The notes under the pieces: model-generated
What the model saw: only the letters and a program-made list of their open reading frames with translations
Database searches by the model: none
What the model was told of the DNA's origin: nothing
DNA from: JBEKYH01 sp049511115
Lineage (GTDB): Bacteria > Planctomycetota > Phycisphaerae > Tepidisphaerales > Tepidisphaeraceae
NCBI GenBank assembly: GCA_049511115.1
Contig: JBEKYH010000329.1
Location: forward strand, 1-5,987
DNA: 5,987 nt
Direction: 5' to 3'
Position numbers and translations under genes: made by a program
Shown here: positions 1 through 5,987 of the stretch, piece after piece
Position numbering within the stretch: position 1 is the first letter of the stretch
Layout of the letters: every line of letters begins with the position of its first letter

Positions 1-417
1 AGCCACGCGCCTCGTTCCGACGTCCTGGTCCACACGCTCGGCGATCATCCCATTCACCAGGGCCTTCCGAAGGTCTGGCTGACTCCGTTGCTGGAAGTCT
101 ATTACGACGCGCGGGGTCCGGCCCAAAATGTCCAGGTGCTTTCCTACGGACAGGATCCACGGTTCAAAGATTACTGGCCCCTGGAATGGACCGTGACCTA
201 CGGCAAGGGACGTGTCTATGCCTCCTCCTTCGGCCATGTCTGGTCGGATGAAAGCGAAACTAAGCAGCCGGTGGATTTACTGGCGGCCGACGAGCAGGTG
301 CTGATCCTGCGTGCTTTGCAGTGGCTCGTCAAACGCCCCATTACCGTCGCGGTTCCCAATGATTTCCCGACGGCGCAGAAAACCTCTATCCGGCCGAATA
401 TTCCGTTGCCGAATTGA
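1..417 (+). CDS. ThuA-like domain protein, C-terminal part (5' end outside window)
   Basis: The frame is open from the first base and ends at a TGA at 415-417, giving 138 residues of a longer protein. Two segments are typical of ThuA-like (trehalose-utilisation) domains, which have a class I glutamine-amidotransferase-like fold. One is HPIHQGLP near residues 16-23, matching the usual 'HPIt.GLp' pattern. The other is VTYGKGRVYASSFGH near residues 63-77, matching the family's 'yGkGRVfyts.GH' strand. The last helix, around ILRALQWLVKR, is followed by a short tail ending in PNIPLPN, as expected at the end of this domain. The family's biochemical role is poorly defined; members often sit near sugar oxidoreductases and glycoside hydrolases. 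No signal peptide can be judged because the N-terminus is missing. The gene converges on the AraC regulator with 15 bp between stop codons, so it probably belongs to a separate upstream unit. The family call is fairly firm; the function is unknown. Confidence 0.8.
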   Translation, partial: SHAPRSDVLVHTLGDHPIHQGLPKVWLTPLLEVYYDARGPAQNVQVLSYGQDPRFKDYWPLEWTVTYGKGRVYASSFGHVWSDESETKQPVDLLAADEQVLILRALQWLVKRPITVAVPNDFPTAQKTSIRPNIPLPN

Positions 418-432
418 ATTGGAAGCGGCGAA

Positions 433-1326
433 TTAACCCTTCTTGGTTGATCGGTAGAGTGTTGGGGACACGGTGTACACATTGTGGAACTGCCGCGAAA
501 AGTAGAGGGGATCGCTGAACCCCAGATTTGCGGCAATCGTTTTGATCGGGTGATCGGTCGTATCCAGCCAATGGGCGGCTCGCTGCATTTTCAGCCGAAT
601 GAAAAAATCCAGCACGGGATAGCCCGTTTGCCGCTTAAAGATGCTGGCATAATGAGAACGGGAGAGATTCGCCTGTCTGGCCAGTTCCGCAACCACAATT
701 GGCGATGCCGGTCGCTGCTGCATGTACGTGATGGTGCGTTGGATGCGCTGCCTGGCATTGAGGACTTCGGGATGATCGCTATGCCGCAGACTAATCAGGC
801 GTCCGAAAAGCCGGCCTGCCGAAAATCCAGACAGCAACAGGCGCTCGGGCGCATACGACGCGTTCAGCATGTCATAAACCTCGCTGAATAAGGAGATACT
901 TTCGGAATCATTGCCGGCGCTAAATACCGGGCTGGCAGCGCCATTAGTCAGCAGCCGGTAAACGGCTGGAATTTTCCGCCCGGCGGCGTGCAGCCAGTAG
1001 ATTGTCCATGGGTGGGAGGAGGTGCTGCCATACCAGTGGGGCTGATGCGGGGCGATCGTCAGAGCCATGCCGGGACCGACCTCGTGTTTGTTCCCGTCCA
1101 GGTGAACCCATCCTTGGCCTGACACGCAGTAGATGAGAATCATTTGCGGAGCGCCGCCGTTGCGTTTGACATCATGCCACTCCGCAGTGGGAAAGTATCC
1201 GACATCCGTTATCACCAAATCCGAAGTCTCTGTCCTTTGCAGTGCCGCCTGAACGACCGGCCGGGGCAGCACCAACATGCGGTTGCCGCGCTTTAGGAAT
1301 TCCGACGGGGAAGGGGCGGTGGGCAT
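433..1326 (-). CDS. AraC-family transcriptional regulator with N-terminal cupin sensor domain
   Basis: This encodes a cytoplasmic DNA-binding regulator of about 297 residues, the usual AraC/XylS length. Counting from the ATG at 1326, residues about 60-105 form the AraC-type cupin ligand-binding domain. It shows a 'YCVSGQGWVHLDG' strand, then 'VGPGMALTIAPHQPHWY' with the Pro-His pair typical of these sensors, then 'WTIYWLHAAG'. Residues about 190-292 are the AraC DNA-binding domain with two helix-turn-helix units. The first is around VAELARQANLSRSHYASIFK; the second runs from IKTIAANLGFSDPLYFSRQF to the conserved SPTLYR end. There is no membrane segment, so it should sense an internal sugar. 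Starts are ambiguous: TTG at 1332 and ATG at 1326 are in frame, and a further ATG at 1278 would still leave the cupin intact. None has a clear Shine-Dalgarno sequence; 1326 is chosen as the first ATG. It is divergent from the GH35-GH2 pair across 116 bp, which suggests it controls them and possibly itself. The family is certain, the ligand is not. Confidence 0.95.
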   Translation of the reverse strand: MPTAPSPSEFLKRGNRMLVLPRPVVQAALQRTETSDLVITDVGYFPTAEWHDVKRNGGAPQMILIYCVSGQGWVHLDGNKHEVGPGMALTIAPHQPHWYGSTSSHPWTIYWLHAAGRKIPAVYRLLTNGAASPVFSAGNDSESISLFSEVYDMLNASYAPERLLLSGFSAGRLFGRLISLRHSDHPEVLNARQRIQRTITYMQQRPASPIVVAELARQANLSRSHYASIFKRQTGYPVLDFFIRLKMQRAAHWLDTTDHPIKTIAANLGFSDPLYFSRQFHNVYTVSPTLYRSTKKG

Positions 1327-1442
1327 CCCCAAAGCATACCCAAAGGATCAGAGGATCGTCCATGTCTTGCGGCGTTCACTCCATTCCAAGTGGGAAGGCA
1401 AATGTTATTTTTATTGGTTCCCCCTTCGACGGAGACGATTGG
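1327..1442. promoter_or_regulatory. Divergent intergenic control region between AraC regulator and GH35-GH2 operon
   Basis: This 116 bp gap must hold the promoters for both directions unless one lies inside a gene. An AT-rich patch at about 1400-1416 stands out from its GC-richer surroundings. It contains TGTTATTTT at 1403-1411, which fits an extended -10 (TG, one base, then TATTTT at 1406-1411, four of six consensus bases). A start near 1418 would give a leader of about 25 nt before the GH35 ATG at 1443. No good -35 is seen, which would suit an activator-dependent promoter. Possible operator elements are the tandem AGGATC copies at 1344-1349 and 1352-1357, and short inverted arms GGGAA (1392-1396) and TTCCC (1418-1422) around the AT-rich patch. 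All are short enough to occur by chance. The regulatory role rests mainly on gene arrangement. Confidence 0.5.
1431..1434 (+). promoter_or_regulatory. Shine-Dalgarno sequence of the GH35 gene
   Basis: GGAG lies 8 nt before the ATG at 1443, the standard spacing. The signal peptide begins exactly at that ATG, so this site decides the start. A competing GAGG at 1351-1354 sits 7 nt before an in-frame ATG at 1362. Starting there would place 27 polar residues before the signal peptide. Confidence 0.6.
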
Positions 1443-3899
1443 ATGAAGCGAGTCCACTGCTTGTTCCTGATTCTCGGCGCACTGGGTGGAATCGTTGCTC
1501 AAATTGCCATGGGGGCGACTGTCGCCGTGGAAATCCCCACCGCGCCCGCGCCGAGCACGCAGCCTATCCTGCTTGGTTCCAACCGGGCCCCAGACGGCAG
1601 TGAAATCGGCATCGACGGCACAAGCCTCCTTCTAAACGGCAGGCGTTGGATGCCAGTCATGGGTGAGTTTCATTATACGCGGTATCCCAAGGCCGAGTGG
1701 CGGGACGAATTGCTGAAGATGAAGGCCGGCGGCATTGATATTGTCGCGACCTATGTATTTTGGATTCACCATGAAGAAGTGGAGGGCAAGTGGGACTGGT
1801 CCGGCAACAAGAGCCTGCACGACTTTGTTGCGCTGGTAAACGAACTGGGAATGAAAACGCTGGTCCGTTGCGGACCCTGGTCACACGGCGAATGCCGGAA
1901 TGGCGGATTTCCGGATTGGCTGCTTGATAAAGGCGGCCGACTTCGCAGCGAAGATCCTCTCTTCATGGAACAGACTCGCGAGCTCTACCAGCAGATCGCC
2001 GCTCAACTCAAAGGACAACTTTGGAAAGATGGCGGCGCGGTCATCGGAATTCAGCATGACAACGAATATGGCGGCCCAGCGTCCTATTTGCTGGCCCTGA
2101 AAAAGATCGCGCAGGATGCCGGTCTGGATGTGCCGCTTTATACACGCACGGGTTGGCCGCGGCTGAGCAGTCCGATGCCCTATCCTCAAATTCTTCCCCT
2201 GTATGGCAGCTACGGCGATGGATTTTGGGATCGAAGCCTCGCGCCCATGCCGGGAAACTTCTGGCAGGCATTCATCTTCTCACCTGAGCGACTCGATACC
2301 GCGACGAATGGCGACCGCTTTGCACGCCGACCGGGACCGGACCAATCGGCTGCCACTCCTTATCCCTATCTGACCTGTGAACTCTGGGGCGGGCTTGAGC
2401 CGGCTTATCACCGGCGAATCCGCGTGTCGCCGACCGACGTTCTTGCGGTTCCGTTGGTCAAGCTTGGATCGGGTGGGCAAATGCTCGGGTATTACATGTA
2501 CCATGGCGGCACCAATCCTGACGGTCAGCTTTCCACCATGATGGAATCGCAGAATACGCGAATGACCAACTCGAATGATCTTCCCGTCAAATCCTACGAC
2601 TTCAACGCGCCCCTTGGTGAGTTCGGTCAGATACGCCCGCAATACGGACTGCTTCGCCGGCTTCACCTGTTTATGCACGATTTCGGAGAGGAACTGACAA
2701 CGATGCCGGCCTACTTTCCCGCTGGTCGGCCCAGCGGAAGGAGCGACACGGATTTCCTTCGATTTTCCGTGCGCAGCGACGGCAAGAGCGGCTTCATCTT
2801 TGTCAGTAATTACCAGCGGCTCACTCCCATGCCGGCTAAGCCCCAGACTCAGTTTGATCTTCGTCTGCCCTCGGGCGTTCTTCAGGTTCCGTTGACTCCG
2901 ACGACAATTCCCGCCGACAGCAGCTTCTTCTGGCCCTTCAACATGCAAATTGGCGGCTCAACGCTCATTTATGCAACGGCACAGCCGATGTGTCAGGTTG
3001 ACGACGGCCAGACTCGCTACACGTTTTTTGCCCAGACGAAGGGTGTGCCGGCGGAGTTCCTGATTGATCCCAATGGCGCAGCCGTTGAAGCGCCGGCGGG
3101 AACCTTGGATCAACAAGACAGCCGCATCCTTATAAAGAATGTTCATCCGGGCACGGGCCCGGCAATCCGACTGCGCGGAAGCGACGGGAAACAGCAGGTG
3201 ATTGTGCTCCTGGACGAAGCGATGTCGGTTGGGGCGCTAAAGGCGCATTTTGCAGGAGCCGATCGCGTGTTAATGAGTCAAGCCGGCCTCGTTGTAGATG
3301 GAGATACGCTTCGCTTGCAATCAACTGATCCGGCCGATCTTGCGGTGGAGATTCTGCCGTCTCCAACGTCAATGCAAGTTGGAAACGGCAATGACCTGGG
3401 CACTCAAGATGGTTTGTTTCGCCGATTTTCCGCACCCGCACCTTCTCGACCGGCGATAACCGTCACGGTCGAGCAAACCAAGCAGGCCGGGCCAGCACGA
3501 CGAATAAGCATGGGTAGCGCGCACGTCGCCGCGCAGCCCGTTGATGCAGACTTCGACGCAGCCGCGGCTTGGACAATTAAACTTCCCCCTGATGCGAACC
3601 AGAGTCGAAAGTTGATCCTTCGGGCCAATTATGTTGGGGATGTCGCTCGCTATTATCTGGATGGAAAGCTCCTCACCGACAACTTTTATACTGGCGGGCC
3701 TTTCGACATCGGCCTGGACCGCTTTGGGCCGGATGTCTATTCCAAGGGTCTGACTCTGAAGATTCTTCCGTTGCGAAAAGACGCCCCGATCTATTTGGAA
3801 CAAGAAGCCAAACCTGATTTTGGAGATCAGGATAGCATTGTGAAGTTAAACGGCATCGAAGTCCTTGAAGAATGTGACGCGCAATTCAAGGCCAATTAG
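1443..3899 (+). CDS. Secreted glycoside hydrolase family 35 (beta-galactosidase-like)
   Basis: This is an 818-residue exported enzyme predicted to cleave terminal beta-linked galactose, or a similar sugar, with retention of configuration. Residues 1 to about 25 are a Sec signal peptide: MKR, a Leu/Ile-rich core, and an AMGA-type cleavage region. The GH35 TIM barrel spans roughly residues 55-385. It shows the opening GEFHYTRYPKAEW at 74-86, RCGPWSHGEC around 142-151 (the 'RpGPYi.aEw' region) and the acid/base Glu208 in IQHDNEYGG. The nucleophile is Glu313 in LTCELWGG, and YMYHGGTN at 351-358 is the family's 'FHGGTN' motif. Residues about 430-520 form a beta domain (GKSGFIFVSNYQR, then FFWPFNMQIGG and YATAQ) usual after the barrel in large bacterial GH35 proteins. 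The last 120 residues look like a jelly-roll lectin-like domain (AAWTIKLP, YYLDGKLLTDNFY). It is first in an operon with the GH2 gene. The fold and catalytic pair are clear; beta-galactosidase versus another GH35 specificity cannot be decided. Confidence 0.93.
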   Translation: MKRVHCLFLILGALGGIVAQIAMGATVAVEIPTAPAPSTQPILLGSNRAPDGSEIGIDGTSLLLNGRRWMPVMGEFHYTRYPKAEWRDELLKMKAGGIDIVATYVFWIHHEEVEGKWDWSGNKSLHDFVALVNELGMKTLVRCGPWSHGECRNGGFPDWLLDKGGRLRSEDPLFMEQTRELYQQIAAQLKGQLWKDGGAVIGIQHDNEYGGPASYLLALKKIAQDAGLDVPLYTRTGWPRLSSPMPYPQILPLYGSYGDGFWDRSLAPMPGNFWQAFIFSPERLDTATNGDRFARRPGPDQSAATPYPYLTCELWGGLEPAYHRRIRVSPTDVLAVPLVKLGSGGQMLGYYMYHGGTNPDGQLSTMMESQNTRMTNSNDLPVKSYDFNAPLGEFGQIRPQYGLLRRLHLFMHDFGEELTTMPAYFPAGRPSGRSDTDFLRFSVRSDGKSGFIFVSNYQRLTPMPAKPQTQFDLRLPSGVLQVPLTPTTIPADSSFFWPFNMQIGGSTLIYATAQPMCQVDDGQTRYTFFAQTKGVPAEFLIDPNGAAVEAPAGTLDQQDSRILIKNVHPGTGPAIRLRGSDGKQQVIVLLDEAMSVGALKAHFAGADRVLMSQAGLVVDGDTLRLQSTDPADLAVEILPSPTSMQVGNGNDLGTQDGLFRRFSAPAPSRPAITVTVEQTKQAGPARRISMGSAHVAAQPVDADFDAAAAWTIKLPPDANQSRKLILRANYVGDVARYYLDGKLLTDNFYTGGPFDIGLDRFGPDVYSKGLTLKILPLRKDAPIYLEQEAKPDFGDQDSIVKLNGIEVLEECDAQFKAN

Positions 3900-3902
3900 A
3901 GC

Positions 3903-3908
3903 GAGAGG
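3903..3908 (+). promoter_or_regulatory. Shine-Dalgarno-like site of the GH2 gene
   Basis: GAGAGG lies only 3 nt before the ATG at 3912, closer than ideal, within the 12 bp gap after the GH35 stop. It supports this start together with the signal peptide that begins there. Translational coupling to the GH35 gene is plausible at this distance. Confidence 0.45.
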
Positions 3909-3911
3909 TTC

Positions 3912-5987
3912 ATGTCATTCCTGCGAATTGCGACAGCCTTCCTGAGCGGTGTTACGGTAATTGCTTCCGCAGGCGCCGCGCGCGCAACGGAGATCCCGAA
4001 AAATGATCTTTGGCCAAGACCCATCATCCAGCCATTGCCCGACGCCACGGACGAAGTGAGCAAGCCAGTGATTTCATTGCGGGGAACCTGGAAGATCAAC
4101 ATGAGCCCCGGCGCGAAGTTCTGGTCCAATGACACTGACATAAGTTCTTGGCGCGATGTCCGCGTTCCCGGGCAGATCGATCGGCAAGGCTTTGGAGGTC
4201 GTGGCGGCCGCGGAGCAGGCGGCAATCCGGTTCCATACGCTTATAAAACAAAACTGACCATCCCGTCGGACTTCGCCGGCAAACATATTTTCATCCAATT
4301 CCAAGGCGTCACCGGCACGGCCACCGTCTGGGTCAATGGCATCCAGGTCGGCAAGCCGCACATTGGCGGCTTCACGCTATGGGATGTTGATATTACCGAG
4401 CAAGTGAAGCCGGGTGATGACAACTGGCTCACGGTTCAAGTCAAAGAACCCTCTCAGAACGATTCATCTGTCGGGGCTCGCTATCAGGGCGGCATTATTC
4501 GCGATGTTTCGCTGGTCGCCGTGCCGCAAGCGCATTTCACGCGGTTGAATGTCGAGACGGATTTTGACTCGGAATATAAGAACTCAACACTGAAGGTCTG
4601 GGTGGGAGCCGCAGTTGAGAGCGATGCGAACGTAAATTTGACACTGACAGCGCCCGACGGCGGCAGCGTCGCACTTGATCCCCGCGTAATCAAACTTACC
4701 GCATCCCAGTCGGAGTTGATCGCGGATATTCCCGTCGCGGCACCGGCCAAGTGGGATGCGGAACACCCGAATCTCTACACGCTGAAAGCATCGCTGGTAG
4801 AGAACGGCAAGACGACGGAAGTAATTTCCCGGAAAATCGGCTTCCGTAAAATCGTTGTGGACGGCCGGCGTCTGCTGGTGAACGGCAAGGAGGTCAAACT
4901 GCGCGGGGCGGGGCAGTTTGACAGCGACGCCCTCAATGGCAGAGCGCTCTACCCCGGTGAAGCCGAAGACGACGTGAAGCTCTACAAAGCGGCGAACATG
5001 AATTACGCACGGCCCGCGGTGTATCCGGCGAACGTCGAGTTTTTGGACGCTTGCGACAAATACGGGCTGTACGTCGAATGCGAATGCCCGTGCTGGAATC
5101 CGGGAACGCCGGCCATGACGCCGAGTTATCTAAGCCAGACCTCGGAAATGGTGGAGGCTTATCGGAGCCATCCGAGCATCATCCTATGGAACCTGGCCAA
5201 CGAGACCAACTACAGCGTCAACATCCGCCGCGAGGGGGAATACATCCATGCGGAAGATAAAACGCGGCCGGTGATTTTTAGCTGGTCCCACAGCGTCACG
5301 CGCGGCGATCCACTGCCGTACGACGTTTATAGCTATCACTATCCGAGCTGGGACGTCGATTTAGGCCAGCCCGGTGTGGCGATTTTCAACAACAGCGGCC
5401 GGGGATTACAAATCCCGGTTCCCCCGATGCCGGTGCTGGCCGATGAATTCGCACACCCTTCGGCGTATGACACCGAAGAACGCTCGCGCGATCCCAACGT
5501 GCACGCTTTCTGGGGCGAGAGCATCAAGCGATTCTGGGAAAAGATGTTCACCACCGAAGGCTCGCTCGGCGGCGGAATCTGGGCCTTTGATGACGATCCA
5601 ATCAATAGCTCCGAAAACGTCTATGGCTGGGGTCTGGTGGATGTGTGGCGGCGACCCAAGCCGGAATTTTACATGGCGAAGAAAGCGTATTCGCCGGTGC
5701 GGTTGGAAGACAAACTCGTCGCCAACCCCGGCGTTGGCCGGCCGCTGGTGCTGCCGATCAACAACTGGTTCGATCAGTCAAACCTGAACGAAGTCAAACT
5801 CACATGGAAAGTAGGCTCGGAAGCCGGCACGATGCCAGGGCCTGACGTGCCGCCCCATTCATCGGGATTGTTAACGCTTCCAGCCCGGCAATGGAAGTCA
5901 GGCGATGTCGTGAACATCAAATTCACAGGGCAAGACGGGATGGTGATCGACGAATACAACATCCCGGTTGATCCGTCTCCGGTAACG
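3912..5987 (+). CDS. Secreted glycoside hydrolase family 2 protein (3' end outside window)
   Basis: The frame is open from the ATG at 3912 to the last base: 692 residues, no stop. Residues 1-25 are a Sec signal peptide with a clear A-R-A cleavage site before TEIPKND, so the enzyme acts outside the cytoplasm. The GH2 domain order is visible. A sugar-binding jelly-roll at about 54-205 runs from LRGTWKI through VRVPGQ and VWVNGIQVG to ARYQGGIIRDV. An Ig-like sandwich follows at about 206-312, ending WDAEHPNLYTL and KIGFRKI. The TIM barrel spans about 315-595. The acid/base is Glu431 in HPSIILWNLANETN; the nucleophile is probably Glu512 in VLADEFAHP. GGGIWAFDD at 553-561 matches the 'GG.iWdw.D' strand. 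After residue 600, PLVLPINNWFDQSNLNEVKLTW and a 'GLLTLPA' segment resemble the LacZ-type fourth domain, so a longer LacZ-like C-terminus probably follows. Two LacZ active-site histidines are replaced (Phe336, Val370), and a Gly/Arg-rich loop is inserted at 95-104. Family certain; substrate open among beta-galactoside, glucuronide and other GH2 activities. Confidence 0.94.
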   Translation, partial: MSFLRIATAFLSGVTVIASAGAARATEIPKNDLWPRPIIQPLPDATDEVSKPVISLRGTWKINMSPGAKFWSNDTDISSWRDVRVPGQIDRQGFGGRGGRGAGGNPVPYAYKTKLTIPSDFAGKHIFIQFQGVTGTATVWVNGIQVGKPHIGGFTLWDVDITEQVKPGDDNWLTVQVKEPSQNDSSVGARYQGGIIRDVSLVAVPQAHFTRLNVETDFDSEYKNSTLKVWVGAAVESDANVNLTLTAPDGGSVALDPRVIKLTASQSELIADIPVAAPAKWDAEHPNLYTLKASLVENGKTTEVISRKIGFRKIVVDGRRLLVNGKEVKLRGAGQFDSDALNGRALYPGEAEDDVKLYKAANMNYARPAVYPANVEFLDACDKYGLYVECECPCWNPGTPAMTPSYLSQTSEMVEAYRSHPSIILWNLANETNYSVNIRREGEYIHAEDKTRPVIFSWSHSVTRGDPLPYDVYSYHYPSWDVDLGQPGVAIFNNSGRGLQIPVPPMPVLADEFAHPSAYDTEERSRDPNVHAFWGESIKRFWEKMFTTEGSLGGGIWAFDDDPINSSENVYGWGLVDVWRRPKPEFYMAKKAYSPVRLEDKLVANPGVGRPLVLPINNWFDQSNLNEVKLTWKVGSEAGTMPGPDVPPHSSGLLTLPARQWKSGDVVNIKFTGQDGMVIDEYNIPVDPSPVT
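4194..4223 (+). other. Gly/Arg-rich low-complexity insertion in GH2 N-terminal domain
   Basis: Residues 95-104 of the GH2 protein read GGRGGRGAGG. They lie between the VPGQ turn and the PYAYKTKLTIP strand, where GH2 sugar-binding domains normally have a short Trp- or His-containing loop. The DNA is a run of GGN and CGN codons with a near-repeat (ggaggtcgt / ggcggccgc), which fits expansion by slippage. It keeps the reading frame and is probably a flexible surface loop. Confidence 0.6.

Noticed and set aside
484..891. 135-codon open frame on the plus strand opposite the AraC gene
   Set aside because: It is antisense to the DNA-binding half of a well-supported AraC protein, has no domain of its own and no convincing ribosome binding site.
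1333..1338. TATGCT on the minus strand as a -10 for the AraC gene
   Set aside because: It matches four of six bases but sits almost on the start codon and has no -35 at the right distance.
1344..1357. Tandem AGGATC copies as AraC half-sites
   Set aside because: The 8 bp period and 6 bp length are unlike AraC half-sites, which are longer and about 21 bp apart. They are noted only as a possible element of the control region.
1242..1442. Upstream extension of the GH35 reading frame into the AraC gene
   Set aside because: The frame stays open, but it overlaps the regulator's N-terminal codons on the other strand. The added residues show no domain and would bury the signal peptide 67 residues inside the protein.
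2280..2948. 222-codon open frame on the minus strand inside the GH35 gene
   Set aside because: It lies wholly opposite a clearly coding GH35 segment and has no recognisable motif. Its composition reads like the reverse of GH35 codons. A similar 144-codon frame at 3369-3803 is rejected for the same reason.
5374..5787. 137-codon open frame on the plus strand within the GH2 gene
   Set aside because: It is out of frame with the GH2 barrel, whose motifs (VLADEFAHP, GGGIWAFDD) run through the same bases. The alternative peptide is rich in Arg, Ser, Cys and Trp without any pattern.

Overview
The window reads as a bacterial chromosomal segment of moderately high GC content. It carries part of a carbohydrate-degradation locus, with four genes in three transcription units. 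No RNA genes, mobile elements, CRISPR arrays or integration scars are visible. The set of genes (ThuA-like protein, AraC regulator with a cupin sensor, secreted GH35 and GH2 enzymes, no SusC/SusD pair in view) resembles loci of Planctomycetota and related PVC-group soil or plant-litter bacteria. That placement is inferred from protein style and was not tested.

Layout. Positions 1-417 (+) hold the C-terminal part of a ThuA-like (trehalose-utilisation family) protein whose start lies before the window. It converges, 15 bp apart, on an AraC-family regulator at 433-1326 (-). A 116 bp divergent intergenic region (1327-1442) separates the regulator from a forward pair. The first of the pair is a secreted glycoside hydrolase family 35 beta-galactosidase-like enzyme (1443-3899). 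The second, 12 bp downstream, is a secreted family 2 glycoside hydrolase (3912 to beyond the window end). The GH2 frame is open to the last base, so 692 residues are seen and the C-terminus is missing.

How it may work. Both hydrolases begin with Sec-type signal peptides, keep their two catalytic glutamates, and are spaced as an operon. The regulator has an N-terminal sugar-sensing cupin and a C-terminal double helix-turn-helix, and is transcribed away from the hydrolases. The simplest model is an inducible catabolic unit: a sugar released outside the cytoplasm by the GH35/GH2 pair is taken up, binds the regulator and activates the divergent promoter. The substrate is probably a beta-galactoside-containing oligosaccharide or plant polysaccharide side chain, but the sequence does not fix it. 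The GH2 protein lacks two histidines found in E. coli LacZ, so its substrate may not be lactose-like.

Nothing here amounts to an undescribed system. The points worth a second look are the altered GH2 active site, a Gly/Arg-rich insertion in its N-terminal domain, the start-site ambiguity of the GH35 gene and the compact divergent promoter.
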